Of a DNA stretch of 64,000 nt, positions 12,301 through 21,054 are shown piece by piece. How positions within the stretch are numbered: the stretch's first letter is position 1; the number at the start of each line of letters is the position of its first letter. The stretch comes from Branchinecta lynchi (Eukaryota; Arthropoda; Branchiopoda; Anostraca; Branchinectidae). The notes below the pieces were generated by a model. That model had not been told where the DNA came from and did no database searches. It saw only the letters and a program-made list of their open reading frames with translations. The stretch spans positions 13,607,508-13,671,507 of the forward strand of contig JAKZAP010000007.1 of assembly GCA_023053575.1 (NCBI GenBank). Direction: 5' to 3'. Made by a program: the position numbers and the translations under genes.

Positions 12301-14911
12301 CCCCAGTGTTATCTGTTGAAAAGGCCCATCCTTGTGTTATCTGTTATGAAAATTCTGAAAGTGTGCTCAATGACTATTTTGTATTTCATGCTTTCACACA
12401 CAGAGCAACCAGGATTTTTTTTCTCATTTCAGAAGAAGTACTTTCTAGCAGCCTACCACAAATCCCGGATTTTTGTATACCCTATGCCAAATGCTGGGTC
12501 CATCTAGCATTCAGGATACCCTATGCCTAATGCTGGATACACTATGCCAAATGCTGGATACTCTAACCCTATAAAATATTGATGATTTTAGTCAAGCTCA
12601 GAAACCAACCAATCAAAATTCAACTATAGTTGGGTAGGGCAGGGTTTGAGTTCCAACAGGTATCCTGCATTTGGCATAGGGCATCCAATGTTAGGCATTG
12701 GCCAAAGTGTATCCAAAAACCAAGGGTTTGCTGGCTGCCCAGGGTTGGAGTTTATAGCCCTAGAAGGAACCAGGGGCATCACAACTGGGGGGGAGGGGGG
12801 GACGCCCCCCCCCCCCCCATTGTATCGGCCAGTTGGTAAAAAATAATGGAGTTGGCATGAAGCGCAGCAATTTTTCGTCAAAACACTTGATTATTTTCAT
12901 GAAAACAGGCAGTTTTCCTGAAAATCATTGGATTTTTTGTCAAAACAGTCGGTTTTTCGTAAACATCAGTCGACTTTTTTTCAGAACTGTCCTTTTTTTC
13001 TTGAAAAAGTAGTTTTTCTGCAAAAACAGTTGGTAAAAGTTACAGCCAGTTGGGGAAATGCCATGCCCCCCCCAAAAAATATTTTGGCTAGTACGGTAAT
13101 GCCTCTCGAAGGAACTACAGATGTAAAACAGAGCTGTGTAGGCAAGGGGGGACTGTAGCATAGAGAGGTACCCATCTTGATTCCTCAGCAATAAGAAAAG
13201 AACTGAAACAAAAAAGTAAGAGAATTTTGGCTTGAATCTGACAAACAACGCTAAGGGTGGTTTACTTATGTGATTTACAATTATACGAGTCAAATTTAGT
13301 GTGGCAATTGAAGTCCAAATAGTAAAATTAGTTACTTCTCAAGCAGATACACACAAAACTGAAGGTCCTTCTTCTAATACAGATTACTTAGGACATTATT
13401 TAATGAGATTTTCTCAGGACTTTTATTTTCAAGCATTTGACAATACCAAAAAAATACAATGGCATTTCCATGTGTCTCAACCTGTTGATGGGTCGAGTGC
13501 AGTCTACCACAAATCCCTGATTTTTGGATACCCTACACCAAATGCTGGGTATATCTAGCATCTGGCATACCATATGCCTAACGCTGGACACACAATGCCA
13601 AATGCTTGATACTCTAACCCAGTAAAATAGTGATGATTTGACTGAAGCTCAGAAAGCCGCCAATCATAATTGATCTATAGTTAGATAAGTCAGGGTTAGG
13701 TTGACAACAGGTCCGGCGTTTGGCATAGGGTATCCAGCGTGCATTAGGCATAGGATATGTCAAACACTAGAGCCTCGTTTTAGTCGCATGCTGCAGGTCC
13801 ACTTCTCGGCCGATTCCGGACTGATTCTTTCTACATCCGTTTTGCACTGCAGCGCTTCCGAGGAAGACGGCAGAGTTTCTCGAGAATCAAAGACTTGCTC
13901 CCTGACCAAGTCTGTGCTTCCCTGCAAGATGCTGCCGCTTCAACCAAGAAAAAAGTGAAGCCAAAAATGTATATTATGCAAAAGCAAAGAAGTGCTGCAG
14001 CAGCGATGCGGCAGCGCTATCGCAACAAAAACGAGGCTTAGGTATATCCAGCGTTTGGCATAGGGTTTCCAAAAACCAGGGGTTTGTGGTTGACTGGTCG
14101 AGTGTGTGACAAACACTCAAAAAGTTTTGTTGGTAGGCTACTTCAACTGCAGTCTAGTACACTAGCCCCTTTTCAGGCACGGTGCTCAAACGTCTAGCAC
14201 CATGCCTGGGTGCTAGACGTTCAAGCACTGTACCTTGGATTTCATGTATGGTGCATGGATTTCAGTATACAGTGCATACATCAAAAACACAGTTTCTGTC
14301 ATAACAACTGAGCACCAGCTCGGACAGGGCTGAAATTACTACCATTAATTAGAGAAATCAAAGACAATCCTCTATATATTTTTCACAACAAAAACAAAAG
14401 GGCTCGGCTGATGACAGATGTGAAAAACTCATTTCCTTTTCTACATAGTCAAGGGTTTTGCATGCAAAGTGTCCTGTGCCTCAGCTTTTTCTACATAGCA
14501 GCCAACCAGAATATTGGCTCTTGGGGAATAGATAGGGAAAATACATGGAAAATAGATAGGGTTCTGTTAGGTTTTTCATCTCCATCATCATTAGAGCCCT
14601 TTTGCTTTTGTAGTGAAAAATATATAAAGGATTGTCTTTGATTTCTCTAATTCATAGTAGTAATTTCAGCCCTGTCCAAGCCGGTGCTCAGTTGTGATGA
14701 CAGAAACTGTGTTTTTTCTGTATGCACTGTATACTGAAATCCATGCACCATACACAAAATCCAAGGTACAGTGCTTGAACGTCTAGCACCCAGGCATGGT
14801 GCTAGACGTTTGAGCACTGTGCCTGAAATGGGGCTAGTGTACTAGACTGTTCAACTGGTGAACATTAGCTGAGCCAATATGTAAGAACTGATAAAGAAGA
14901 CAACTTACCAT
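229..14911 (-). CDS. VPS26: VPS26-like retromer subunit gene (span, 3' part off window)
   Basis: VPS26 is the arrestin-fold subunit of the retromer cargo-recognition complex (with VPS35 and VPS29), acting on the cytosolic face of endosomes in retrieval to the Golgi and plasma membrane. Four coding exons join in phase and read as consecutive VPS26 blocks: SFFGFGQS...DGESVSGK, then LEHQGIKVEFIGQVELYYDRG, then YFLRVTVIKRLTDLVKE...SIKMEVGIEDCLHIEFEYNK, then YHLKDVIVGKIYFLLVRIKI. About 190 of roughly 330 residues are in the window; the C-terminal third lies left of base 1. The SFFGFGQS start and HMEIAIIKKE resemble VPS26B and insect VPS26 more than VPS26A, as judged from family knowledge and not from a search. 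Introns are packed with transposons. The first exon (ATG only) is inferred. The 5' end diverges from the coiled-coil gene starting at 20857. Confidence 0.93.
336..1227. other. VPS26 intron, nothing recognised
   Basis: AT-rich intron sequence. I see no exon, RNA gene or repeat that I can match elsewhere in the window. Confidence 0.5.
1228..1517 (+). mobile_element. Family A MITE copy 1 (3-bp TSD TTA)
   Basis: This non-autonomous DNA transposon of about 290-305 bp has terminal inverted repeats of the form GAGCGTGTTCCA...TGGAACACGCTC. It is flanked by TTA on both sides (1225-1227 and 1518-1520). The interior contains repeated TAGTTACTA and CGTAGTAAC palindromes. It is the most diverged of five copies. 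The short AT-rich 3-bp TSD resembles PIF/Harbinger. Confidence 0.85.
1640..4913 (+). mobile_element. CR1/jockey-like non-LTR retrotransposon remnant
   Basis: Reverse-transcriptase pieces lie in broken frames. One at 2855-3199 carries SGKYPSFWKSGFVSPMPKK. One at 3248-3484 has motif A (IDLKKAFDLIS). One at 3481-3678 has GVPQGTLLGPLMF and the catalytic YVDD (KYVDDLSVL). After an inserted family A copy (3694-3998), coding similarity resumes at 4190-4720 (LKLLSRFGVPTEHLLKIYFS). The 3' end is a TTTGA-type repeat tail at about 4895-4913, as in CR1-like LINEs. Stops and frameshifts make it inactive. The 5' limit is uncertain; the linker region is recognisable from about 2570. Confidence 0.82.
3694..3998 (-). 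mobile_element. Family A MITE copy 2 (3-bp TSD GAA), nested in LINE
   Basis: A reverse-oriented copy of family A lies between GAA at 3691-3693 and GAA at 3999-4001. It interrupts the CR1-like LINE just after its YVDD block, so it inserted after the LINE. Confidence 0.9.
4905..5093 (-). repeat. Family E repeat, fragment 1
   Basis: The fragment contains GAATCCATATTTAAACTTGG, GAGTCTGGCGAAGACTGG and the terminal block TTTTGGGATCCCATCGAAAC-CTTTGGTCTTGTT. It shares these with copies at 19.9, 23.9, 28.2, 40.0 and 49.1 kb. Confidence 0.75.
5219..5383 (-). CDS. VPS26: VPS26 exon 4
   Basis: The exon encodes YFLRVTVIKRLTDLVKE, then the conserved SIKMEVGIEDCLHIEFEYNK block of the arrestin-like C-terminal domain. 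The acceptor TTTGTAG is above 5383 and the donor GTGAGC at 5213-5218. Its 165 bases give phases (+1, 54 codons, +2) that fit both neighbours. Confidence 0.95.
5557..5935. mobile_element. Family G fold-back element copy 1
   Basis: Both ends carry the palindrome CAGATACCATGGTATCTG inside longer inverted arms, with TTTTGCAGATACC at the left and GGTATCTGCCAAAA at the right. The interior repeats GATACCACGATAACTGCAAA. A second copy is at 33117-33475. I could not define the target duplication. Confidence 0.75.
5936..6656. other. VPS26 intron, nothing recognised
   Basis: No exon or repeat in this stretch could be matched to another part of the window. Confidence 0.4.
6657..6976. mobile_element. Family C fold-back element copy 1
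   Basis: The inverted arms begin ACTGTCAAAAGTTTC and end GAAACTTCTTACAGT. They continue through (A)GACAACACAAGGATG and its complement to a TTGTCGCGACAA core. Copy 2 is at 12020-12363. There is no coding content. Confidence 0.75.
7441..7673 (-). CDS. VPS26: VPS26 exon 3
   Basis: The exon encodes VNITLRKPGSKLEHQG, KVEFIGQVELYYDRGNHHEF and VEKPYESYTGANVRLR, the N-terminal arrestin-like lobe that contacts VPS35 in known retromer structures. The acceptor TTTCTAG is above 7673 and the donor GTAGGG at 7435-7440. It is 233 bases long, starts in phase 0 and leaves two bases. Confidence 0.95.
8073..8215 (-). pseudogene. Decayed tandem copy of VPS26 exon 2
   Basis: The stretch 8073-8200 aligns with 9369-9510, which holds exon 2 and its donor-side intron. 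Shared blocks include the start TCTTCAT(C/G)AGATCAACTG, then CATAATAAAG and TGCCTCTGCTC. In the copy the donor GTAAGT has become TTAAGT and the exon frame is shifted by small indels. It therefore cannot splice as exon 2. A C-run-bounded repeat at about 8222-9352 separates the two copies. Confidence 0.7.
8222..9352. repeat. C-run-bounded repeat with internal GTCGGCA units
   Basis: Between a C-run near 8228 and another near 9313, the motif TCGGCAAAAT / CGTCGGCAC and a GCGCGAAGC or GTGAAGCGCC block recur about every 270-300 bases. The right end, GGTAGTTACGCCCCTG, matches the CAGGGGCGTAACTACC type of hAT terminal repeat. No matching left terminus was found. It separates VPS26 exon 2 from its decayed copy. 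Confidence 0.55.
9394..9540 (-). CDS. VPS26: VPS26 exon 2
   Basis: This 147-base, 49-codon exon encodes SFFGFGQSADIDIILDGAEA through YYDGESVSGK, the N-terminal beta strands of VPS26. The acceptor GTTACAG is above 9540 and the donor GTAAGT at 9388-9393. It starts with the Ser that follows the initiator Met in VPS26B, so the ATG must lie alone on the upstream exon. A degraded copy of this exon lies at about 8073-8215. Confidence 0.92.
9600..10540. other. VPS26 intron 1, low-complexity and poly-G tract
   Basis: There are dispersed CCGAATT/GGTAAC words at about 9960-10260 and a G-run at about 10457-10474 followed by CCTAGGCGCCCCTG. That last motif looks like a hAT terminus without a partner. No gene was seen. 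Confidence 0.4.
10575..11632. mobile_element. Family J fold-back element with minisatellite arms
   Basis: The left arm is a 16-bp tandem array. The right arm at about 11550-11625 holds the inverse-complement motif GGGGACGTTTTGCC several times. The outer ends match in inverse (CGACAAAACGTTCCC on the left, GGGGACGTTTTGCCGACG on the right). The roughly 770-bp centre is AT-rich and lacks a convincing ORF. This layout resembles Foldback/Galileo-type elements, whose arms are tandem repeats. No target duplication was identified. Confidence 0.6.
10580..10774 (+). repeat. 16-bp minisatellite (about 13 units)
   Basis: The consensus unit is GACAAAACGTCCCCGT. Five central units are identical and the outer units carry point changes. 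Long minus-strand reading frames here are repeat artefacts. Confidence 0.95.
11740..12450 (+). repeat. Family R tandem duplication, second copy split by family C
   Basis: About 150 bases at 11745-11905 (TTCACATAAAGC, GCAGTCTCTATGCC, CATGCTTTCACAC and the CATTTCAGAA block) recur at 11970-12018 and 12385-12450. The second copy is interrupted exactly by the family C element at 12020-12363. A further partial match is near 13165. Confidence 0.7.
12020..12363. mobile_element. Family C fold-back element copy 2
   Basis: The inverted arms start CACTGTCAGAACTTTCATAA and end TTCTGAAAGTG. They share AGATAACACAAGGATG and a TTTTGAAAACTTTATGCATT-type core with their complements. The element interrupts the second family R copy. 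Confidence 0.78.
12449..12737. mobile_element. Family P element copy 1
   Basis: It begins CAGCCTACCACAAATCCC and ends with the decayed inverse GGGTTTGCTGGCTG. The interior has several copies of CCTATGCCAAATGCTGG in one half and of its complement in the other. No intact target duplication was found, unlike copy 2. Confidence 0.6.
12771..13107 (+). mobile_element. Family D element copy 1 (8-bp TSD GAAGGAAC)
   Basis: The ends are CAGGGGCATCACAACTG and GGCTAGTACGGTAATGCCTC. They are flanked by GAAGGAAC at 12763-12770 and 13108-13115. Inside, a G/C-run pair near the left end and a C-run near the right end bound a short-period array of AAAACAGTCGGTTTTTC-like units. The 8-bp duplication and CAGRGGC terminus indicate a non-autonomous hAT-type element. 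Confidence 0.85.
13500..14096. mobile_element. Family P element copy 2 (8-bp TSD GTCGAGTG)
   Basis: The inverted ends are CAGTCTACCACAAATCCCTG and its near-complement ending GTTGACTG, with GTCGAGTG at 13492-13499 and 14097-14104. The interior has CCAAATGCTGG/GGCATAGGG words as in copy 1 and is split by family Q. The end structure and 8-bp duplication are hAT-like. Confidence 0.85.
13771..14038. mobile_element. Family Q element (3-bp TSD TAG), nested in P
   Basis: The terminal repeats are AGCCTCGTTTT and AAAACGAGGCT. They are flanked by TAG at 13768-13770 and 14039-14041, and the element sits inside family P copy 2. The interior is GC-richer than its surroundings. No second copy was seen in this window. 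Confidence 0.7.
14150..14849 (+). mobile_element. Family B fold-back hAT-type element copy 1 (TSD TTCAACTG)
   Basis: Two roughly 255-bp inverted arms (14150-14404 and 14595-14849) flank a roughly 190-bp centre. The ends are CAGTCTAGTACACTAGCCCC and its complement. The 8-bp duplication TTCAACTG lies at 14142-14149 and 14850-14857. The arms contain the nested hairpin CGTCTAGCACC...GGTGCTAGACG. A 76-codon frame in the centre is shared with copy 2 but resembles no transposase. Confidence 0.95.
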
Positions 14912-15453
14912 TTTGATAACTGGTCACTTTGCACAGAGTCAAAGAGCATGAAAATTAAGAGTGATGTCTGGGCTAGGCCAAGTTTACTCCTTGAAATTCA
15001 GAAGCTCTGACTGAGTGTAAAATTTAACACAAAAAGGCTTTCACTTTTCTTTGCTCCACTTGAACTCGCTGTAACAAATTTGTTACCCAGTTTCAGCCAG
15101 AATCAAGACTAAGCCTCAAGACTTCTCTTAGTCTAAGAAGAGACTAGACTTGGGCTTGACTGTTGACATAAATCAGTGATCCCAAGCCTAAGTCTTAGGT
15201 TTAAGACTAAGACACTTGGGTGCATTTACTTCTTAATATTTTACTTATCCAGGCGAACTTCACACAGGGAATTCCAGAATGAAGAAATAAATGTTAGCAG
15301 AATATCCGTGGATCACTAAAGATGAGCTTAGTTGTTTGGGCTGAACCCCTCAAATTTTGGTTTGGTAGGCTATCTATAAAAATAGTGACAAAAAAGACAG
15401 TGGAAAATACGGTCCAGTCGGTGGGATCCGACACTGTCCGTAACAGGTACATA
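14880..15453. other. Candidate VPS26 5' UTR/promoter segment
   Basis: It lies upstream (minus strand) of the inferred VPS26 ATG exon and between family B copy 1 and family A copy 3. An AAGACTTAGxCTTAGG-like inverted stretch lies at about 15110-15210. No core promoter motif is certain. Confidence 0.3.
14909..14911 (-). CDS. VPS26: VPS26 putative exon 1 (initiator ATG only)
   Basis: Exon 2 needs an upstream exon ending exactly in ATG at phase 0. On the minus strand at 14911-14901 the sequence reads ATCAAAATG followed by the canonical donor GTAAGTTG, with A at -3 of the ATG. It is the best candidate I saw outside repeats (family A also contains CTTACCAT). The 5' UTR would run upward from 14912. 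This is inference, not proof. Confidence 0.42.
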
Positions 15454-15757
15454 GAGCGTGTTCCATCCTACTTACCGTAGTTACTACGCATGACGTCACG
15501 AATTCTGGCTTTTGCCGTCAAGGCTGGAACGATCTTTCTATTTTCCAGCAGGATCTCACGCCAGGGGCGAATCCGACCAATCACGTTCCAGAGATGCGTA
15601 GTTACTACGCTTACCACGCTCCCGAGCATGGTAAGCAAATAGTAACTATTAGTTACTATTCCGACAAGGTTGGAACGGTCAGCGTAGTAACTTTTCGTGA
15701 GGATGGAACGGAAATAGTAACTAATAGTAACTATTGTTACAAGGGTGGAACACGCTC
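15454..15757 (+). mobile_element. Family A MITE copy 3 (3-bp TSD ATA)
   Basis: An intact 304-bp copy. The ends are GAGCGTGTTCCATCC and GGTGGAACACGCTC, flanked by ATA at 15451-15453 and 15758-15760. Confidence 0.93.
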
Positions 15758-16318
15758 ATAACGGCTCTACGAGGACCAATCGGCTCTTCCAAAAATAGCG
15801 GGAAACTTAGCGGTGATTCAATTTAAAAAGTCCATGCATATTCTGTTTGTTGCAAGCTTGAATCAGTTGTGTGTCTTGTCTCTACTTGAAGCTCCGGTGA
15901 TAGTAAGATATCTTACTTAGAACTGATATTTATTTTCGAATAGTGTAGGTTTTGGTGAAATTGTAAAAGAAACTGAAATATCCTCTCAATTCTCATATTC
16001 CTTCTCGGCTATCTGAATCTGAGACATCTTAAAGTTAAGGAGCTACAGGACAGCTACAGGATGCCTTGCTATTTAAGTCACCCCTGTGAATGAAATATAT
16101 GCCTGCAATTCTCATGGGTGAAACCGTGACAAGGCAGTAACAAGAAGACAGCACTGAGATAGGGACAGGATAGGGAGGACTCAAATCGAATGCAGCTTTG
16201 GTGAAGAAAGTTGCAGCCGTGCCAAATGCATTTCTTTGAAACACCTGCTGACTACAGCAAAATTTTTTGTACCACCTTCTGTTTTCAGTTTTGATTGAGT
16301 CTCTTCCGCAGTCTAGTA

Positions 16319-17008
16319 CACTAGCCCCATTTCAGGCACAGTGCTCAAACGTCTAGCACCATGCCTGGGTGCTAGACGTTCAAGCACTGTACCTTGGATT
16401 TTGTGTATGGTGCATGGATTTCAGTATACAGTGCATACAGAAAAAACACAGTTTCTGTCATCACAACTGAGCACCGGCTTGGACAGGGCTGAAATTACTA
16501 CTATGAATTAGAGAAATCAAAGACAATCCTTTATATATTTTTCACTACAAAAGCAAAAGGGCTCTAATGATGATGGAGATGAAAAACCTAACAGAACCCT
16601 ATCTATTTTCCATGTATTTTCCCTATCTATTCCCCAAGAGCCAATATTCTGGTTGGCTGCTATGTAGAAAAAGCTGAGGCACAGGACACTTTGCATGCAA
16701 AACCCTTGACTATGTAGAAAAGGAAATGAGTTTTTCACATCTGTCATCAGCCGAGCCCTTTTGTTTTTGTTGTGAAAAATATATAGAGGATTGTCTTTGA
16801 TTTCTCTAATTAATGGTAGTAATTTCAGCCCTGTCCGAGCTGGTGCTCAGTTGTTATGACAGAAACTGTGTTTTTGATGTATGCACTGTATACTGAAATC
16901 CATGCACCATACATGAAATCCAAGGTACAGTGCTTGAACGTCTAGCACCCAGGCATGGTGCTAGACGTTTGAGCACCGTGCCTGAAAAGGGGCTAGTGTA
17001 CTAGACTG
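16319..17008 (-). mobile_element. Family B fold-back hAT-type element copy 2 (TSD CTCTTCCG)
   Basis: A 690-bp copy almost identical to 14150-14849 but with its centre in the opposite orientation. The target duplication CTCTTCCG lies at 16311-16318 and 17009-17016. The near-identity and perfect duplications point to recent movement. Confidence 0.95.
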
Positions 17009-17016
17009 CTCTTCCG

Positions 17017-18890
17017 GATTTATTTACGCTATGAGGTTAACCGAAACAGCTTGAACATTTCTGTTTGCTCCAGTGCTGTGTGCTCTGGTTGGCTCTGGTG
17101 CTGCTCTTGTGTTCTTATGTTACATGTATTTACACCTTTTTGGCTTTGTTTCGCACCAGGCAATACTTCAAAGAAGAAATAGAAGTAAGTGGATGACTTT
17201 TGATTTTCATTAATTTGGTCAGGATGGATGTTATTTCGAAGTTCTACACACATCCTTATGATTTAGTCTTTATTTACACAAGTTTACTAGGGGGGTACAA
17301 ATAGCAAGGCATCCTGTACTTTCCAACCTTGAATTACCTCAAAATGCTACAACAAAATTTCAGTGCAATCTAACTATTATTTTTGGGGGTAGGGCTGAAA
17401 CTCAGGATATAAATGGTCCATTGGCATTGTCTTAATGCTCCAGGTGCAAATCACAGTTAGTTGATGGTAACCAATCACACTAAAGACAATTGATGAAAAC
17501 ATCACTCTTTATACCACTGATTATTCCATTCTAGCAATTTAAAAACTGTCCAATTTTCATTTGAGCTGCAGGAACCTGAACAGCTCTTACCTACGTCCCT
17601 AGCTAGGTTCTAGGTGGCTAGGTCATTTAGACTTTTCTTCTTGAATGTCCTTTTAACATTTTTTAGGCCAGTTTTGAGGCTATGTAGTTCAAGGTTAGAT
17701 ACCTCTCCTGTAGGCTACAGTAGAGGTAGGCTATGCTTATTTGAACATTGCCTTACTTGAACAGTACATATGAATGTGAGAAAAATGACACCTATTGTAT
17801 ATTCATTCACAGTACTGAGTGGAGACAGCAGTCAAGTAAACTACAAAATAAATAGTAGCCTAGTTATAAACTTTTTTTTTATCTTGCTGGTTGTTGTTCA
17901 GTTTAAGCAATTCTGTACCATTTCCCAACAGAGCTGTGGCATCGAGCTTTGAACACTTCTCTCATAGATGGTATTAAGTACTCAGTTAATCATTCCCCCT
18001 CTTTCAGGGGCAAAAAACAAAAGCAAGGTGGGTAAGGAGCATATCTCTACCATACACTAAATCTTTTGATAACCATGCTCAAAAGGGGCATGCTGGCTAC
18101 TCATCCTTATGTGTACCCCTTTTTCCCCAGTGGGGAATAATGTATATTACCAGTGCCAGTTACCAGTATATTACTCTTGGTAATTCGGCAAAGCAGTATT
18201 TTACTTTGACCCCTGCCACCATGTGCCAGCATTTGAGCATGGTTATTAAAAAGGACTTCGTGTACTAGACTGCCACAGACCTTGAATTATAACCTCAAAA
18301 TTTACCCAGAAAATGGTCAAATGAAATTAGCCTACCTGAAAGAAAATCTTACTGTTTTCTGTGGTTCCAAGTCTATTCAGGTTACTTACCTTTTCTGTTG
18401 TTTGGTCCTGCTTTAAAAATACTTTCTGGTTTGTTAATTCTTTTTTCATCATTTTCTGAATTACAGCAAGAAATTCTAGCTCAGATGAACATAAGGGGAT
18501 TCTGTATCAAATCCAGAATTCTTTTTACTAAATACTGAAAATGAATTTGCTCTTTCGGCCAGTAAACCACGGTTTTAACTTCAATCTGGAATTTGTGTCA
18601 TGCTTTTTACTAAATTTTTTTTTTTTTTTAGCTAGATTTGGTTTGAAACCTCTCCTGTAAGTCCTTGGTTGAAGTTCGTTTTGCTAATGAAAGAAAATCA
18701 ACTTGAATGATTTGACTTGTGAAGGGGTTGCTCATTCAGCTATGGTTTATGAAGGGGCTGTTCATTCAGCTTTGTTTGTACATCACTCCCCAGTTGGCGA
18801 GCAGATACTGTAGCTGCATCACAATTTGCTAATGTTAGATCAGTTCCCTGTTTCAGCTAGTTACACCCAGTTGCTTCACACTTGTTTCTG
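17017..18890. other. Intergenic, nothing recognised
   Basis: Between VPS26 and the coiled-coil gene. There are AT-rich stretches and a T-run near 18617, but no exon with supported splice signals and no repeat that I could pair. Confidence 0.4.
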
Positions 18891-19916
18891 GATCCCAAAC
18901 GGGATACCGGTGACTTCATAAAAGTTAAATTGCCCGTCTGCTAGCCCGATAGCTTGCGACGGTGTTGAAATATTTTGTTCATTCTGATATATTTGGGTCA
19001 AAGTAGCCTACAAGTCAAATTTTTAGATGGACTCTGTAGCCCTATATATAAGGGTCGGGAGTATGTACTTTCTGACTTTTAAGTTAATCAGATATTCGAA
19101 ACATGGGTAAAGAGACCCGCTTAATCTATTTTGATCTTCATTTTTGCTTGATAAGTAACCCGCCCGGAATTCCGGCCGAAACCGGAAATTTTTGCAGTAC
19201 GGTATTAAATGTTGTTGCTTAGGTGGTGTAGGCTACTGATTCGAAATAGGGGTAAATAGACATGCTGAATCCATGTTCGAACCTTTTTCTTGCCAGACAA
19301 GTAACTAGTTCGCCCGGAGTCGTGCGAAAACTGGAAATTGGGTTTCAGAAAAAGTTCTTTTGAAGTCAGTTAAAGATTCGATGTAAGAAAAAATGTTTAA
19401 TCGGTATCCGTACTGATTTTTTTCACCAGGCATATAATGCGTTCAAATCCGGCAAAACCGGGGAATTTTACAGTTCGGCTGTCTTTCCTCTTCTCGGCGT
19501 AACATGTTTCGTTTACTTTATCAGCTTTTCAAGTACGGTATACTGCTGCTTAGTAGCCTATTTATGGGATTTCACAACATACTAGAAATTATTGATCGTG
19601 GTCCTTGAGTTCACAAGTTTGCAATTTTGGTTTTAAACAGATCGGGGCGATACCCCCGTTTTTATGGATCTGAAAAACGGTTATTTTAAGAATTAGTAGA
19701 CTTTATTAGTAGACGTAGACTTTCCAGACACAAGAAGGTTTGAGTGGTTCTGCAGTAAAACGATTCATTAAAGCCGTTTTATCGAGCACGTCGCAAAGCA
19801 TGTGTGGTTTATAGGCCTATGTATATTTTAATATATAAAAACTATGCATGATCTTTATCAGGAAGTCCAAGAAATACCCACCTTTGGGATCCCATAGAAA
19901 CGATTGGTCTTGTTTG
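18890..19916 (-). repeat. Family E repeat copy 2 (reverse, with internal units)
   Basis: Three diverged internal units each contain (C)CCGGA-x-TCCGGC-like sequence, then AAACCGGAAATT, then an AGACATGCTGAATCCATG-like block. It ends with TTTGGGATCCCATAGAAACG-ATTGGTCTTG, the family E terminus. Confidence 0.65.
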
Positions 19917-19987
19917 GTTATTTGATGGTTTGAAGACGCATTTAGTCACGGAATAGGCTACATTCATTCATTTGAAACGTTTCTAAG

Positions 19988-20290
19988 CAGAGGCGTCACG
20001 ACTGCCCCCCCCCCCCCCCTCCAATACTGTCGGCCAGTCGGTAAAAAATAACCTTTTTCATGAAAACAGTTGGTGTTTTCTGAAATTGGTCGATTTTTCG
20101 TCAAAGTAGTCGGTTTTTCTGAAATCAGTGTATTTTTCGGAAAATCAGTGTACTTTTTCAAAAATGTCATTTTTGTTGTTGAAAACAGTTGTTTTTTCTG
20201 CAGAAAAAGTCGATAAAAATTACCAGCCATTCGGTGAATGCCTCGTCCCCCCCCCCCCCCCCCCCAAACATTTTGGCTAGTAAGCCTCTG
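19988..20290 (+). mobile_element. Family D element copy 2 (8-bp TSD TTTCTAAR)
   Basis: The ends are CAGAGGCGTCACGACTG and GGCTAGTAAGCCTCTG. The flanks are TTTCTAAG (19980-19987) and TTTCTAAA (20291-20298). C-runs lie just inside both ends, and the internal AAAACAGT(C/T)G-TTTTTCTG array is as in copy 1. Confidence 0.85.
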
Positions 20291-20856
20291 TTTCTAAAAC
20301 CCATGCACCTGGTGTCCGGAGTCTACCGCTAATAGTAATTGTTGCAGTAAAAAAGTTGGCCTTTTCCACTGAAGTGAGTCGCGCGCCCCAAAAACGCGCC
20401 GGTAACAACGATTTTCCATGATCCAGCTAGGATCACCATATGTAGCACGATAATTTGAAGTGTCAATCTATTTTGTCAACGTCCAGATTTGTCATTTTCC
20501 AGCATTGATTTCGAACAAAAGTGACTATTTCCCTTTTTCATGAAAATGAAATTAAAACGTGTCATTTTTGCAGCAGTGATTCCGACCAAAAATTACTGTT
20601 TCTTATTTTTTCCTGAAAAGAAAATTTCACTCCCAATTCAGTCTGTTTTCGACCAAAAGTCACTCAAATTTGTTTCGATGTGGCAACCCTGCCGGATTTG
20701 CGTTTGAAAATCCGTTCTTTCGGAGAAGCCCAAGCCGACTTGCATAGCAATGTAACACATAGGGTATGCGCAATGCATTATGCTTAAAGTGAAATTTTGC
20801 AGGGCTCTCTCGTTGCTGCACACAGCTTGCCCTGAGCTCTCTTTTGACTTCCTGTC

Positions 20857-21054
20857 ATGTCTGAATTCACCCAGTCAACCGGAGAGCTGTATGTTCAAAA
20901 GGTAGAAGACTGCCAGAAAACTTTGAAAGAAAGATGGAGTTCAGTTGGGGACCATCTCAGTCAGTTGAACACCACTCTGTATGGAGAGGATGTGACCCAA
21001 GAGGAGATTGATTCTGCCGTACTAAAAGAAGTAGAATACCTCCAACAAGTCAAG
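20857..21054 (+). CDS. Coiled-coil gene exon 1
   Basis: 66 codons from MSEFTQSTGELYVQKVEDC to EVEYLQQVK. The donor AAG|GTTTGA is at phase 0. There is no upstream in-frame extension with a better ATG. Confidence 0.72.

Noticed and set aside
14411..14641. 76-codon frame identical in both family B copies
   Set aside because: It is shared only because the elements are near-identical. It is short, has no transposase motif and partly covers an inverted arm.
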